From NCBI GenBank assembly GCA_031213475.1, contig JARUPZ010000009.1, forward strand, positions 12,116,961 to 12,180,960: 64,000 bases of DNA, given 5' to 3'. The stretch comes from Nereocystis luetkeana (lineage: Eukaryota; Sar; Phaeophyceae; Laminariales; Laminariaceae). Position 1 is the stretch's first letter; the number at the start of each line of letters is the position of its first letter. The notes under the pieces were generated by a model. That model saw nothing but the letters and a program-made list of their open reading frames with translations. It was not told where the DNA came from and searched no databases. The translations under genes and the position numbers were made by a program. Below, in pieces: positions 1 to 12,300 of the stretch.

Positions 1-235
1 TCTCGTACATAAGAGACCCTCAACCATTTTGTCGAACTTGTACTGAGCTACAGTGCCAACCCGCTCTGCGTGTGCTTTGGTTGCGCTCTCCTGTGCCTGT
101 TGCTGCGTCGCAGTCAACGGTCAAAGTAGAGAATCCCGTCGACAGTTCATCATTGAAGCACTCGTCGGAGCTCAACACGAGCTAGCGTAAATAACCACCG
201 CGGGTTTTCTTGCATATCGGGAGTGAGGCGGGGAT

Positions 236-374
236 ATGGCTCCGTTTCCCTACATGGCGATGACGGCTATCATGACAGGTCTCATCAGCCAACAGGTGGT
301 CCAGATGAGTATATTCGCCTATGCGGGGTTCATGGTGGAGTACCTGGGAGCTGTCGATGACAAGGACGAAGCTG
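236..374 (+). CDS. MFS gene A exon 1 (N-terminus, helix 1)
   Basis: Encodes residues 1-46 plus one base of codon 47, starting MAPFPYMAMTAIMTGL. It contains helix 1 ending in the FAYAGFMVEYLGA stretch that in this family precedes the short acidic loop before helix 2. The donor is GTGAGA at 375. Reading on into the intron hits TGA within three codons. Gene B has the same 139-nt exon at 50599 with nearly the same protein. Confidence 0.8.
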
Positions 375-3300
375 GTGAGACTTGACTGCAGGCGGTAGCT
401 TGGCTATACGTGGCAGAGGGCGTTCGGTGGGTGATGTACCTGGTAGTATACAACAATGCTCAGGACCGAAGAGGAGAGAGTTGGCTTTGCGTGTTTCAGA
501 AGATTTTTGCGACCGGTGGGGCTCAACACTATTCACCGTGGCGACCGATGTTTGGGAACACATGTGAACCGAAGCCCGACACACAGCACTCCCATGGACT
601 TGGCGTTTTCCGAGTGGCATTGGGAACATATCGTCCGAACCAAATATATCGCATCTCTCCTTGGTTGAAGATCCACATCCAGACATTGTAACCGTTGGGG
701 CTCGAACGCGCAACACTCTCCTACCCTAGCCCGCATCAGCCTTGCAGGCGTTTTAGGGTGGCTCCTCTGCTGTGGATACCCATCAGGAGGCAAACCTACG
801 TAGAGTAAAATAAGGCGGGGATAGTAAACGCCCCGACCAACGTAGCTCATCCACTGAGGCGCAACGAAACATGTGTATGTCTGCCATCCCATTGCAGTTC
901 TACTATTTCTAGCGGTGCATGCGATTACTCATCGGGTTGCGTGCAGAATGTTCCTCAACTTCGACGAGTCGGTCGGTAGCACATGGACCCATGGTTCGGT
1001 AGGGTATCCCGCATCAGAGTCTACTCGAGCCTGGACAATTTTGGCTGACGGGCATCCTCGTCTATGGGTCTATGGATATGTGCGAAATATTGCTGGTTCT
1101 GACGTGGGAATGCTTTAACACCTCCGACAGGCCATCGATTCCCAGTTGACGATGTAGGGACGGCAGGGTAGATGTAGCCCAGATCTGTACCAGGGGTGAG
1201 TAAAGGCCCATGCTAACTCGTGGGAAACGCATCATTTGCTCGGTACGTCTAAGACAGGTATGTTGGGGTCGACATGTACTGCTCAGATCTTGCAAAACCT
1301 CTCTCAACTGTAAGCCAGTATCAAGATACTATTTTAGTGGTCTGTTTGACGCGTTCAACTATTTTTGATTAAAAGCGCTCTGCTGGTAAAACGACCTCTA
1401 CAGTATTCTAGGAATTATTATCGTTCGCATGCGTCGGGCAAACATCTACTCTGCGCGTTCGGCACGCCCGCCGCCCCAGAGTTTAGGCCTGATTCGTGCG
1501 GGGGCGACGATCTGAACGGCTCTAAGCCTCTACACGTTCGACGTTCAACGTTTGAAGCCCCAAGGGACCTATGGCTTTCAGGATAGCTAAGGCTACTCAT
1601 TTTAGGTTTGGGCGAGGTTAATGTGTACGCCGGATGGCCACTGTACAGCATCGTCCGTGCTGGTGATCTGTATGCACCCTACGGTCCTCGCACAAAACCT
1701 CATTACAGAGATGGTGGGATCAGAATAATCTACTCCTGTAGATAGTGATCTGTCAAATGTGTTGAACCGATCCACTTGCGCCAGGTTACTACGCCGGATT
1801 GTTGTCGTCGGGATTCATGATCGGCCGAATCTTTTCTTCGCACTTTTGGGGGTTGGTCGCCGACCGTTATGGGAGCCGGATCGTCCTCATCTGTGGCCTC
1901 GTGGCTACCGCGGTACTCTCCATAGCGTTCGGGTTTTCGAAAGTATTCGTATACGCCTTCTTTTGCAGGTGAGGCATTGGATAATTCAGTGAGCAAGTAT
2001 TCTGCGGAAGCCGGGGGGGGGTTCGGTCCGCGGAAAGTACTGCAGACGAACGGTGCTCGGTTGCAAAAGGAGCTGCCCATGGCCTTTTCAAGTTAGGTCT
2101 GTTTGAAAAAACACGACTTGCCCGTCAATGCTTTGTCCATCGCATCGCGCGTCCCTCTCTGCAAGTAAGTGCCGTCAACTTCTGTGCTGCATACGGCACA
2201 CAGATGGTTTATTTCGCAACCGCAAAATGGATTGCCAGCTAAACTGCTCTTGTGGTTGCCGTCCTTCCCCAGGTTTCTGCTCGGGCTGTTCAATGGCATG
2301 ATGACGGCTTCGAAAACATTGGTTTCCGAAGTGTGCGGAACGGAACACGGAACCGTGGGCATGGGCCTCATCACATGTGAGATTATCGGGACCAAGCATA
2401 CGTCATCAGTGGTGCACTAGACCATCGCCTAAGGCGCCTGACTTCGGGGGGTGCACTACCCAGCGAAACACTGACATCGAGAAAAGCTGGAAGTGCAGCC
2501 TAACGAACTGACGAACGAGTCCATGAACTACGTACGCGAGGCGTGGGGTGGTAGGAGCAGAACCGTCTAAGGCCCTAAACCCTTTGAGAACTGTAGCCAC
2601 AACAGGACTGCAGTTCTAGAAGGGTCGATCAAAGGCGCTGTTTGTCTAGGCCAAAAAAACGGCGTTTGGGACTGAGTAGCTGCGCCCGCTTTTTGTTCGT
2701 GTTATTGTGTTCTGTTGGAGCTAAACTATGTGTAGCTAGCTTTGGTTCAAGCGGGAGCTGTACTCTTCGTGCGCATGTATTTCAGCGGTAGTAAACACGA
2801 CTTATGAAAACACGTCAGACCAGGTACCTCCCGAACCAACCCTCCTGAAAGACAACGACAAACTTCGAAGAAAGCTTATACTCACACCCATTGTTTGATA
2901 CTACTGCCAGAGCAACTGTACGCATGATGTAGGCCGTTTGACGCCGCAAAAGACGAGCGCTCTGAAGAAAACGCTACCAACGGTTGAGGTGCGTGAAACT
3001 GGTTGAAGTTCTCGCGTCTTCGACGTTAGTGGACAATAACGGTTCCGTGAGAACGCACAACACTCGCATACCGACCTGTGCAAGCGTCTCACGGAGCCCG
3101 GACCACCGTAAAAAGCGAACCACCACGTAGTCCTACAGATTAGAGGCCGCATAATTGCAAAAATTTAGAGACAACTATACTGGATGAAAACGGAACAAGA
3201 AGTATGGTTTCAATGGTGCACTGCTGGTTGATACTTCTTTTGGGGTCGAAGTTCACACATGTCAAACACCTGTTCTGGTCGTTTCAGGAGGCATGCCTTT

Positions 3301-6300
3301 TTCCGCAAAGCGTGTTTCATAGGCCGCTATTGTACCTGGCATAGTGTAGCTCCAGCGGAACATAAACATGTGCGAAACAAAAGACAAACGAACCGTGAAA
3401 GGGTGCGACTGGTTAGCGAGGCCCATTGGTGAATATGACAGCCCGTAGGCCTCGGGTATACAACGAATCGATATTATCGCTAGTGTTAAATTCCATGTAG
3501 GCGCTACAGTAGTGGTAACCGTACTGTCTGAATCCCGGTTGTAGTATGGGATTGTTTCGTTTGTGATGTGTTTCGCCATCGTGATTCTTCATAAACAATA
3601 TGTATTCGGTGAGGTGTAGACGAGGAACCTAACCGAGACTAAGGCCCCCCGCTCCCACCCCCAAGCCGAGGCAGCATGGAGTTATTTCTTCTCTCATATT
3701 CTAGTTCAAATACTTCGGGGAGGATTTCTGACACGGTGAACAACGAACGCCCTCGTATGACTATCGGAACGGCATTTTAATTTCACGCTTTCACCAAGGA
3801 GCCCGCCCCACCTGCCTCCCCCCCGCCGTCATTTTTCTCAAAGAAAAATTTCGACGATGGAGACAGCCTCTCTTCCATGACAACGGCACCGCGTCCTAGT
3901 TCCCATTCTTCCACTAGAGACCCCCACCCCCTTTCTTTTCCCCTTCAGATGCCTTCCCCGAAATTCGGTGACGAAACGATAGAAGGAGAGCTTTCTCGAA
4001 TACAATTTTCCCTCGGTCACGGTTTGTGCCATGGTCCAAACCGACATCCTTCCAGGACCTCAGCACCGCCGTTTTGGTTCACCCACCTCGAGACTCACCC
4101 TCATCTCCACCTCCTGCGCCCTGCCCCTTCCCTCCTCTCCGCGCCTTAATCGTGCCGTTACCTATGTCTCATACGATGTGAACATCACCATTTTTACATA
4201 CTCGTAGCTGCCTGGTCCCTCGGAGCGGTTCTTGGCCCCGGCGTGGGAGGAATGCTGGCCGAGCCGGCGGATAACTTTCCTGGCACCTTCTCCCAGGACG
4301 GGGTATTCGGGAGGTAATTGTTGACGCCTGCTACATGGTAGGGGTGTACCGGAGCAATTTTAGGTAATTGTTGACGCCTGCTACAGGGAGGGGTCTACCG
4401 GAGCAATTGTTTGACCGGAATAGACTCCTAGCTTTTCTTCTTTGTTTTTTCGCGTGGCAGCCTTCACCCTGGTACTTGTACTGCAGTGCACACGGACAAA
4501 CCCTCCCTAGAGTCGTTTTTTAAAGCGGTTTGTCCTTGGCAGGGCAGCCTCGAAAGGCTGAACGTGATGTGCACCCTTACACTACCCAAACCGTTTCCCA
4601 CAAATGCTCCAAGTAAGGAAGACCCAACCAAAGGATTGCAGTCCTTACGAGGTCAGATATGGAACAAGCATACATCGCTGGGAAACCGTTAAAAGTTTAC
4701 AAAACACTCTAATAATAGTTGTATACCTCTTCTAGGTGCACCGGGTGCGCTTGGACCTTTGTTTCTCACAGTTGTCGTGCGAGCGAGGACCGCGTCAACG
4801 ACATTTGATTCGGCTTTCCGCGGCAAGGCTCACACGACGGTCCCCGGTCCGATCGTTCCGCTGCGCACCTACCCTATGAGTCGGGATGGTGCAACGGTGT
4901 AGGGGAATTGATAGCACCATTGTTTCCCCTGCCTATCCTCGCTTGTGGAGCTCAATATTATTAAAAGTTACCCCAAAAATGACTTTTAGAAAAAATATTC
5001 AGGCTTGCTCTGATCAGGAATCCCATGACCTAGGTGTGACCGAATGGTTTAGTGCAACACGAATCACGTCCCAGCGATCCCCATCCAGTAACAACATTTT
5101 CAACCATAAAGCGCCACATCTATAACGGCACGCGACTCTGAAGCTACCCGATGATTTTCCCCACCATGCGTACGACTTTACCAATCTTGACACCTAGACG
5201 TCATTACTTTTTTTCTCCTGGCGACCGTCTCACAGGTTGGGTGTATTCGGAGGGGAATAGTTGTAGGGGATTGATTCGTCGATTTTTTTTTTTTTCCTAC
5301 GGGTGCCGTTTAGTGGTGCTTGGACAGAGTTTGGAGTTTCTTACGGGAAGATCCTTTTCCAGCCGTTGAATGCACTCCCATGGTGGTGGCGATATATCAG
5401 TAAGCTACGATATAGAGTCTATATCGTAGCTTACTGATATATCGCCACCACCATGAGACTGCATTCAACAGCTGCGCACCCAATATTTCGTACATCGTCT
5501 CATCTGAGAAGCTCTAACCTATTGTAGTATTAAGAGCGAGCCACCAAGGCAATGGCTTTAATAAAGGTATACGGTATACCCGAAGGCCATCCCCACACAT
5601 CACATGGCCTTCGAAGTCAGTGTACCCCCCAAACATTGTAAAAACGAACGACAAGGTGCGCCTAGTTTCGTAGTTTCCCGGTTGAAAAGCCCCATCAAGC
5701 CCAGTGACAGTGTGACTAAAACGTTGTCTTCTCATCTCAGCGAGCGCGAGGTTGCAGTAGCATGCATCTAAAACGAGGACATATCCCAATACGTTTTAGG
5801 TTTGAAGCCACAACCCCGAATGATTTAACGCCCTCGGAATATAATCGTGGATCCACAGGAATCCATATCTGCTTTCTAACGTGGTGGGAGCTGGATTGGC
5901 GATTTTGTCTCTGCCGCTGGTTCTCATTTTCCTTCGAGACACCAAAGCAGCTGAAATAGGCAACCCAGGGTGAGTGCAGAACCGTGCTATGACCGGCGGT
6001 GCCGTATGGGAGCTACTTTTATGTTTTTTGATCTTGTGACCCTCCGAAACACTCGGCGGAACGACAACCCTGTTTTTTTTCAGTCTTGATATTTTGTGCA
6101 TTTTGTTCTCGCTATGTACACCGCCTACGAAAAATATCTCGAGACTTATTTTGACACAAGCAAGGAGCCACTCGGCCGAGCGAGGTAACCGCGGTGGTAG
6201 CGACAACCAAGGACAGCCGCCCTAACGCAGCACGAGTACATGCCTCGGACGGACAGATACTATCGACTCCCACTAGGTCTTTCAAGGCATGTCTACCTCC

Positions 6301-9300
6301 GAACTTGTATGATCTAGCCCCCTTTTTCCGGGCGGGACCCGTACAACATGCATGATCTAGCACATGTTTCCTTGGTTGGATCTGTACTATGCAAATCACA
6401 CCGCACAATCTCTCACTGCGGCTGGCGGGGGACTAGATGATCTAGATCTTGATCTGTACATTTCTGACTGACGGGGGGGGCTCCTCCACGGAGGATCTTC
6501 AAGAGGTATTCTGTAGTATGTATCCCGTTTGTGCTACACAAGATTATTCGTGTATACCTGCTGCACATTGGCCAGGAGAACGTTTGTCGGGAAAAATCTC
6601 AAATGTTTTCTCGAGTCAGTTTTTAGTTCGTTTGGGAGATCCTAAAGTGAGGCGTCGCGGAAAAGTTACTGTTACGGTAATACCTGCTGCGTATTCCAGA
6701 AGTGGCACTCGTGTGCACCTTGCTCGATAACGGTCGAGCGGTTTGGCTCCGCGTGTGAGCAAACCAGATGTTTCTATAGTTTTCACACGGTTACTCCCGT
6801 ACGATCTGTTGTCAGACTAGCGAATTAAGAAACGGTGATCGAGTTTCGCGAACAAAATTCTTCGACGTCGCATGGTTGTTGGGCATACGATGACCTCACG
6901 GCAGGATCTTCAACCATAAGGCACTAAGCCTACCGGGCATTGTCTTTGACTTTCTGTCTTCTGCCCCCGACCAAACAGAGAGACGGCCTGGTATCCTTCT
7001 TGGTGCACGTCTTGGTGCAGCTTTTTGCGCGGAGGAGGAAACGGCGTTGACAACGGCAGCAACCATACCGACAACCGCTACAACTGTGATGATGCCGGAG
7101 GAGGTCACGCGATATCCAATGGCACCGACTGCGGAGATTCGATCGAGACTTGTGGTACTCGGAACCCCTCCTGGATGCAGCCGAAGGCGATACCCTCTAC
7201 TACTGGTACCGACGGCAGACACGGTTGGATCGACGGAAGCTTTCAGTCGGCGTTAGAGGCTTTGGGAATGAGGAAATCTACCTTGACGAAGCCGGAGAAG
7301 AAACCTGCTACTACTGACAAAGCAGGAGATTCGGCCGACCGAAACACCAAAAGGCAGCCGTCTTGGATGCAGCTGGAGACGATTCCTCCTACTGCTACCG
7401 ACGGCAGAAGCAGTTCGACTGGCGGAAGCTTTCGGTCGGCATTAGAGGCTATTGGAATTAGAAAACCTTCCTGGCCAAAGGAGGGGGCGGTACCTGCTTC
7501 TAAGGACCGAACAAAAGACTCGACCCACATAGACACCGAAAGGAAGCCGTCCTGGATGCAAGTGGAGACGATGCCTCCTACTGCCGCAGACGGTAGCGTA
7601 AATGAAGCGGACCATGGTGCCGAGCGGGCCCGTCGCAAAACGAAGGAAATCAAGCAGGACAGCTTGCTGGCACAGCGACACATCGTCGCGCTTCTGTTCA
7701 TGGAAGCGGTATACTCGGTAAGCCATGCCACTGCTGTGCTGCGATGGGGGGGGTACTGTTGAGCCCGAATATTTACGAGCGCCGATGCTACTTGAGCTTC
7801 GATGTGCCGATGATCACAGTGCACCGAGCTACAAATACAATTGGAATCCTGAATATAATGTCCTGTATACCTGGTGTGTGCTTACGTTATACACCTACAG
7901 TATTCTTACTATTGTTACGGAGACGCCTGGTACGACAATATTGCACTTATGGGCCAATCTAATTCCAAAAACAAAATTATGGTATCGCGATCGGATGAAT
8001 ACCACTCTCTTAGCTTGTCTAAAGGCCTGGGTGTTGACGAAAAGAGGCATCGGGAAGGATGTGCAATATGCGTATGCTTTCAAGTAATAAGGTCAACGGA
8101 AACAAAAACGTCACAAATGTTTTAAGCTATGCGGGACGGAGAGTATATAATGAGTGTATTTTCACGACGGGACAGGACGGTGGTGCTGCGACTGTTGCAG
8201 ACGGGACGGGAGGAGGCAGCGGGTGTAAAATTTCCACAACGGACGGGACGACACATTACAATGAGTTGTCGTTCTCATGATGACCATTGCTGCAACTACC
8301 GTCAGTATTACGCGACTTGGCATCGCTCGTACTTTGAGTAGTAGCAGCACGAACAAAGCACTCTCTATGTATACACCTAGTACAGGCTCGGAGTATGAAG
8401 TATTCTCGCAGTGTTTGGGCATTCGGTCCTGCTCATCCCCCCAGTACCCGTTCATTCAGTGTTGCTCCTCTCACGGGGGGGGCATAGTAAAAAGGATCGA
8501 CGGTACACAAAAAACTGTGTTTTTCGCTATTTTTTCCAGCAATATTTGGTCCTCTTTACTATGGCCCCCCGTAGTACCACAGCAGTAGTGCGGATAACTT
8601 CTGCGCTTCGAGTCGGTATGGCGTTCCGTTCGTTAAGACTGTTCGCGCTGCGAGTACCCGAAGTACCGAAAAGGTACACACATTACGCCCTGTATATACT
8701 CGGAGTACTCCAAGTTGTTAGACGTTCGATACTGCCGGTACCGTCTGAACTCGGGGTTCGTACTGCTTATGCTCCGAGTACTGCCAGTATTTCAGCCTTC
8801 GGTATTGCCCATACTCCAAGCACGCGCAAGATTCAGGCGACCAGTACTCCACTCCTATCTGCACTCGGAGTACAAGGGGTACGCGATACTCCGATCATAC
8901 TCGCAGTGTAAAGTATTGCGTCCTTAAAACTTACGCGGAGTGTCTGAAGTCCTGCGTTGTGCTCGTTTATATGGCTTCGTCAGGAGATAACGAAACGTTC
9001 CTGCTGCTCTTGTGCTCTTTGCGAAAGTGCACGGCTTCCGAGCCAGATGCCATACGAGTGGGAAAAGTGCGCTGTATTGTAGACCTCAAGTTGTCTTTGT
9101 ATTAACGCAGAACAGTCGCAGTAGCAGTAGGGTACTCGAACCCCCAAACAAGCGTGTAAACAAGCAGACTTTCGAGAGGACATGGTAAAATAGCACACAC
9201 AATAAAAAACCGTTGCGTCACAATAGTAAGGCACGAAGACAGCAAAACGAACAACATAACAGCCAACCCTGCACGCCCGCACAGAACAATGCATACCCTA

Positions 9301-12300
9301 CGCAGAGACAACAGTGTGGCGCACTAAAGTAGTAGCAATGCGTCCGTGTGGTTACCCCACACACCGCTCAGGCTCTGTCCGAAAACACGGTCTGTGAGTG
9401 TAGCATGTACATCTTACTAACCCCGCTGTCCCATATAAAACGTTTTTGTTTGGAAGCCCCAACTATACTTGAATTCGGGCCTGTGACCTGGCCCGGCCCA
9501 GTGCCACTCAGAGCTGTGATAGTTAGCCCAGTACCACTCACCCTGCGTATTAGCAACTGGGTCGGAGCTGCTAGGGCACATACACTACCCTGTGAGACAA
9601 GCCCTCGGCAAAGAATCCACAAAATGCATGCACAGGCAAGCGCAGTATCAGGTACCCCCCAGACCAACTGTTGTAGTACGTCTGTTACACGCAGGCATGA
9701 CCGCAGCCCCGCCGTCCCGCCCTACTCAGTGGAAACTCGCGGTTCTGCGAGAGTTCCGTGGCCAAAGTAGGATATCTCAGAGATGGCCGAAGAAGATATA
9801 TATTGTGAATCCACGTCCCACAGCCGGAGCATTCACTACTGCTCTATTGTCGAAGGTCGTTTTTTTCCAGCATGTATAGATTCCGGAGAGGCCTGCACAG
9901 AACGCTCGTACGTAACCAATTGAACTTAGACGAAAATGTGGAAGAAGGCGCTGTAGGTTTCGTCTACGGGGATGGGGATAACAAAAATGGGTACACGCTT
10001 TATGACTATCGAATGGCATTTAGATAAAATGTAAACGAATGCACTCGGATTGTATTTCGATATCTGTCACAGATTCATTTTTGGTCATACAGCTCGAATC
10101 TAGAACCAGGAGAACTGACGGGGCTTCCCAACTGAGCCTATGGCGGAAACCACTACCCAATATCGTGCGTTTGTTCAATACTTGTTGTGCGTATGGACTT
10201 CATCCGTAGGATTCCTGATGGGGTCAAGCGTTCACTTCTCGTTGGGTTTGTGCCATACCTATTACGGAGGACCATAATAAATAGGACCTACGATAGGTAA
10301 CAAAAGCCTACATATTTCTGGTCCTATTTACAACGTTCCCCCGTAATATTACTCCTCCGTTCTGCACGGGGACTCTACTATACATAATCACCTGCCTTCC
10401 TTCATTCTTCCTCGTCGCCATGCGCGGGCCTGAAAGCAGCACGAAACGTGGATTTACAGGTTCCCGCTTAACCATCTCCCTTCCCCCGTTCATAGTCTGA
10501 ATATCCCACGCTCTACTTCCTTCGAGGCACGTGTTTCAACGGCACTAGCCGCACACGCCGCGTTTGACGACGCACGAGTATTGCGGGAACTTACCATTCT
10601 ATGTCCCCTGCTCCTCTCTTGAAGGGCTTTTCTCAGCACGCTCTGGTTTTGATGAAGCATAAATTCTAGTGGACACGAAATGCCCCGGCTCATCTGTTCA
10701 TGTTCGAACGGTTTCACACTCCGGTTCCGATGAGGCGTGCCTGTTGCCGGAAGTAACCGTCTTCTGTCCCCTGCTCGTGTTTGGAAGGTTTCTTTCTCTG
10801 GGTTCGATGAGGTGTACGCGTTATGGGCTTTGAGTAGCGCATCCAAAGGAGGCCTGGAGTGGTCAAGCGAGCAAATAGGACAGGTGAGATCAACGAGGGG
10901 CACGCTCTTTGCGCTCTATATACGAAGGGTGTATCAGAGCTATCAATATCCGACTCTCCCACGTTCGAGATTTTTCCACCTCCCCACGACAACGATTATC
11001 GAAACGAAGATGTGTGGTTAGTCTAGTGGTGAGTTTGACTCGCAGGCACAAACGAACGTAGAGTCTGAGTGTATATGTCTAGCTGGTAGGTATCCATGCT
11101 ACTGAGCAAAACTAAAATCAGCCGTGATGGCCACGTAATACAGAAGGGCATCAAGATACTGACTACGCATCAATGGCGAGGCGCCTCTGGCATGAGTGGC
11201 GGTCTTCTTGGATGTTTGATATTTCGGAAGTGCCGATGCTGATTTCGGTTTATGGTGGATTGGTCAAGTCAGCAAATAGGGCAGGTCGGACAAACGTCGC
11301 ACTTCACCCCAACTCTGAGTCTTAAGGGGGTATTAAAGACCCGTCCTACTACAGGGAGAGGCACGCTTCGGCTGAATAACCTCAAGGGTGTCTACCGAAT
11401 AATGTATACTCGATACCCGGCGAAGTTACCAATGCGTCGGGTCACGGTATGTATCTGGTTCACTCCGAACCTTTCCCGCGTGTCGTGTAGGGGATCGAGG
11501 CCGCCCCGAACCTTCCCGAACACATCGGTAGAGTATTTGCCGAGCAAACCCAACCGGTATATTGTGGTTCGTACCGTATCCATGCCCAGCACACCCTTCG
11601 AAAATATCTCTGGCTGTCGGATATTTTCCTCACAGGGCCTACGCGGGGCCCCACATATTCTGTCGTTAGCACCTAGGCTTGGGGATGGACATCGGGCTCA
11701 TCCTGCATGTCGTTTCATACGTCAGTTTGCCGGTGAACTTGGAGGACGTGGCTCGTAACACCTACCTCGCAGGTGCTACTCTGCTACCCTAGCACGCGCT
11801 CAGAGTCATTCAGAGCCGTGCGACGGGACTAGATGCGCTAGGGTGAACATATTGCGGACGCCGCATGCTACGTCTGCCTTGTGAGGCTCTCCACGTCAAG
11901 TAGCTATATGCCCGAATAATATTGTTCCCCGCCGAAACCCTCACCTCGAGCAGGCTAAAAAGTGCGGAACACCGACGGAACATCCCGTGACCAGGGCATA
12001 TGTCGAAAACGAGTGATGAATCAAATAACAAAAGATGACTCAGCGATAGTGGGCAGTAAACAGCCCCGTCCGTCACACGTTTTCGCGGAGAAAAAGAGAC
12101 CCCATTCGTAGGACGCGTCTGACTTGGATGGGCCGTTCAGCAAGAAGGATTTGCACACTGTCTTTGCGACTCCTTCGAGACCATGAAGATATTCGTTGGG
12201 TATTAGGGTCTATTTACAGTACCGTTATCGAATGGGATTGCTGGCCTGGAGTTGGCAAGTCCGCGAAATAGGGCAGGCCGAACATCTGACGGTTCCCGTT

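Larger units (their letters stand above)
4314..5858 (+). other. Intron 4 of MFS gene A
   Basis: 1545-nt intron containing the duplicated donor, possible exon 3 and exon 4 echoes, and the 103-nt hairpin at 5365-5469. The stretch before the hairpin (TTACGGGAAGA.. to CACTCCCAT) is homologous to 58144-58189 in intron 4 of gene B. Confidence 0.7.
7718..10787 (+). other. Intron 6 of MFS gene A
   Basis: 3070-nt intron holding two TA-flanked MITEs (8471 and 10262), a GTACTCCG-rich zone (about 8340-8920) and a ladder of decayed exon 7 starts (10536-10740). Open frames of up to about 170 codons here match no family and fall in the repeat-rich zone. Confidence 0.7.

Noticed and set aside
7243..7824. 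193-codon minus-strand frame
   Set aside because: Antisense shadow of gene A exon 6; the + strand frame is conserved in gene B.
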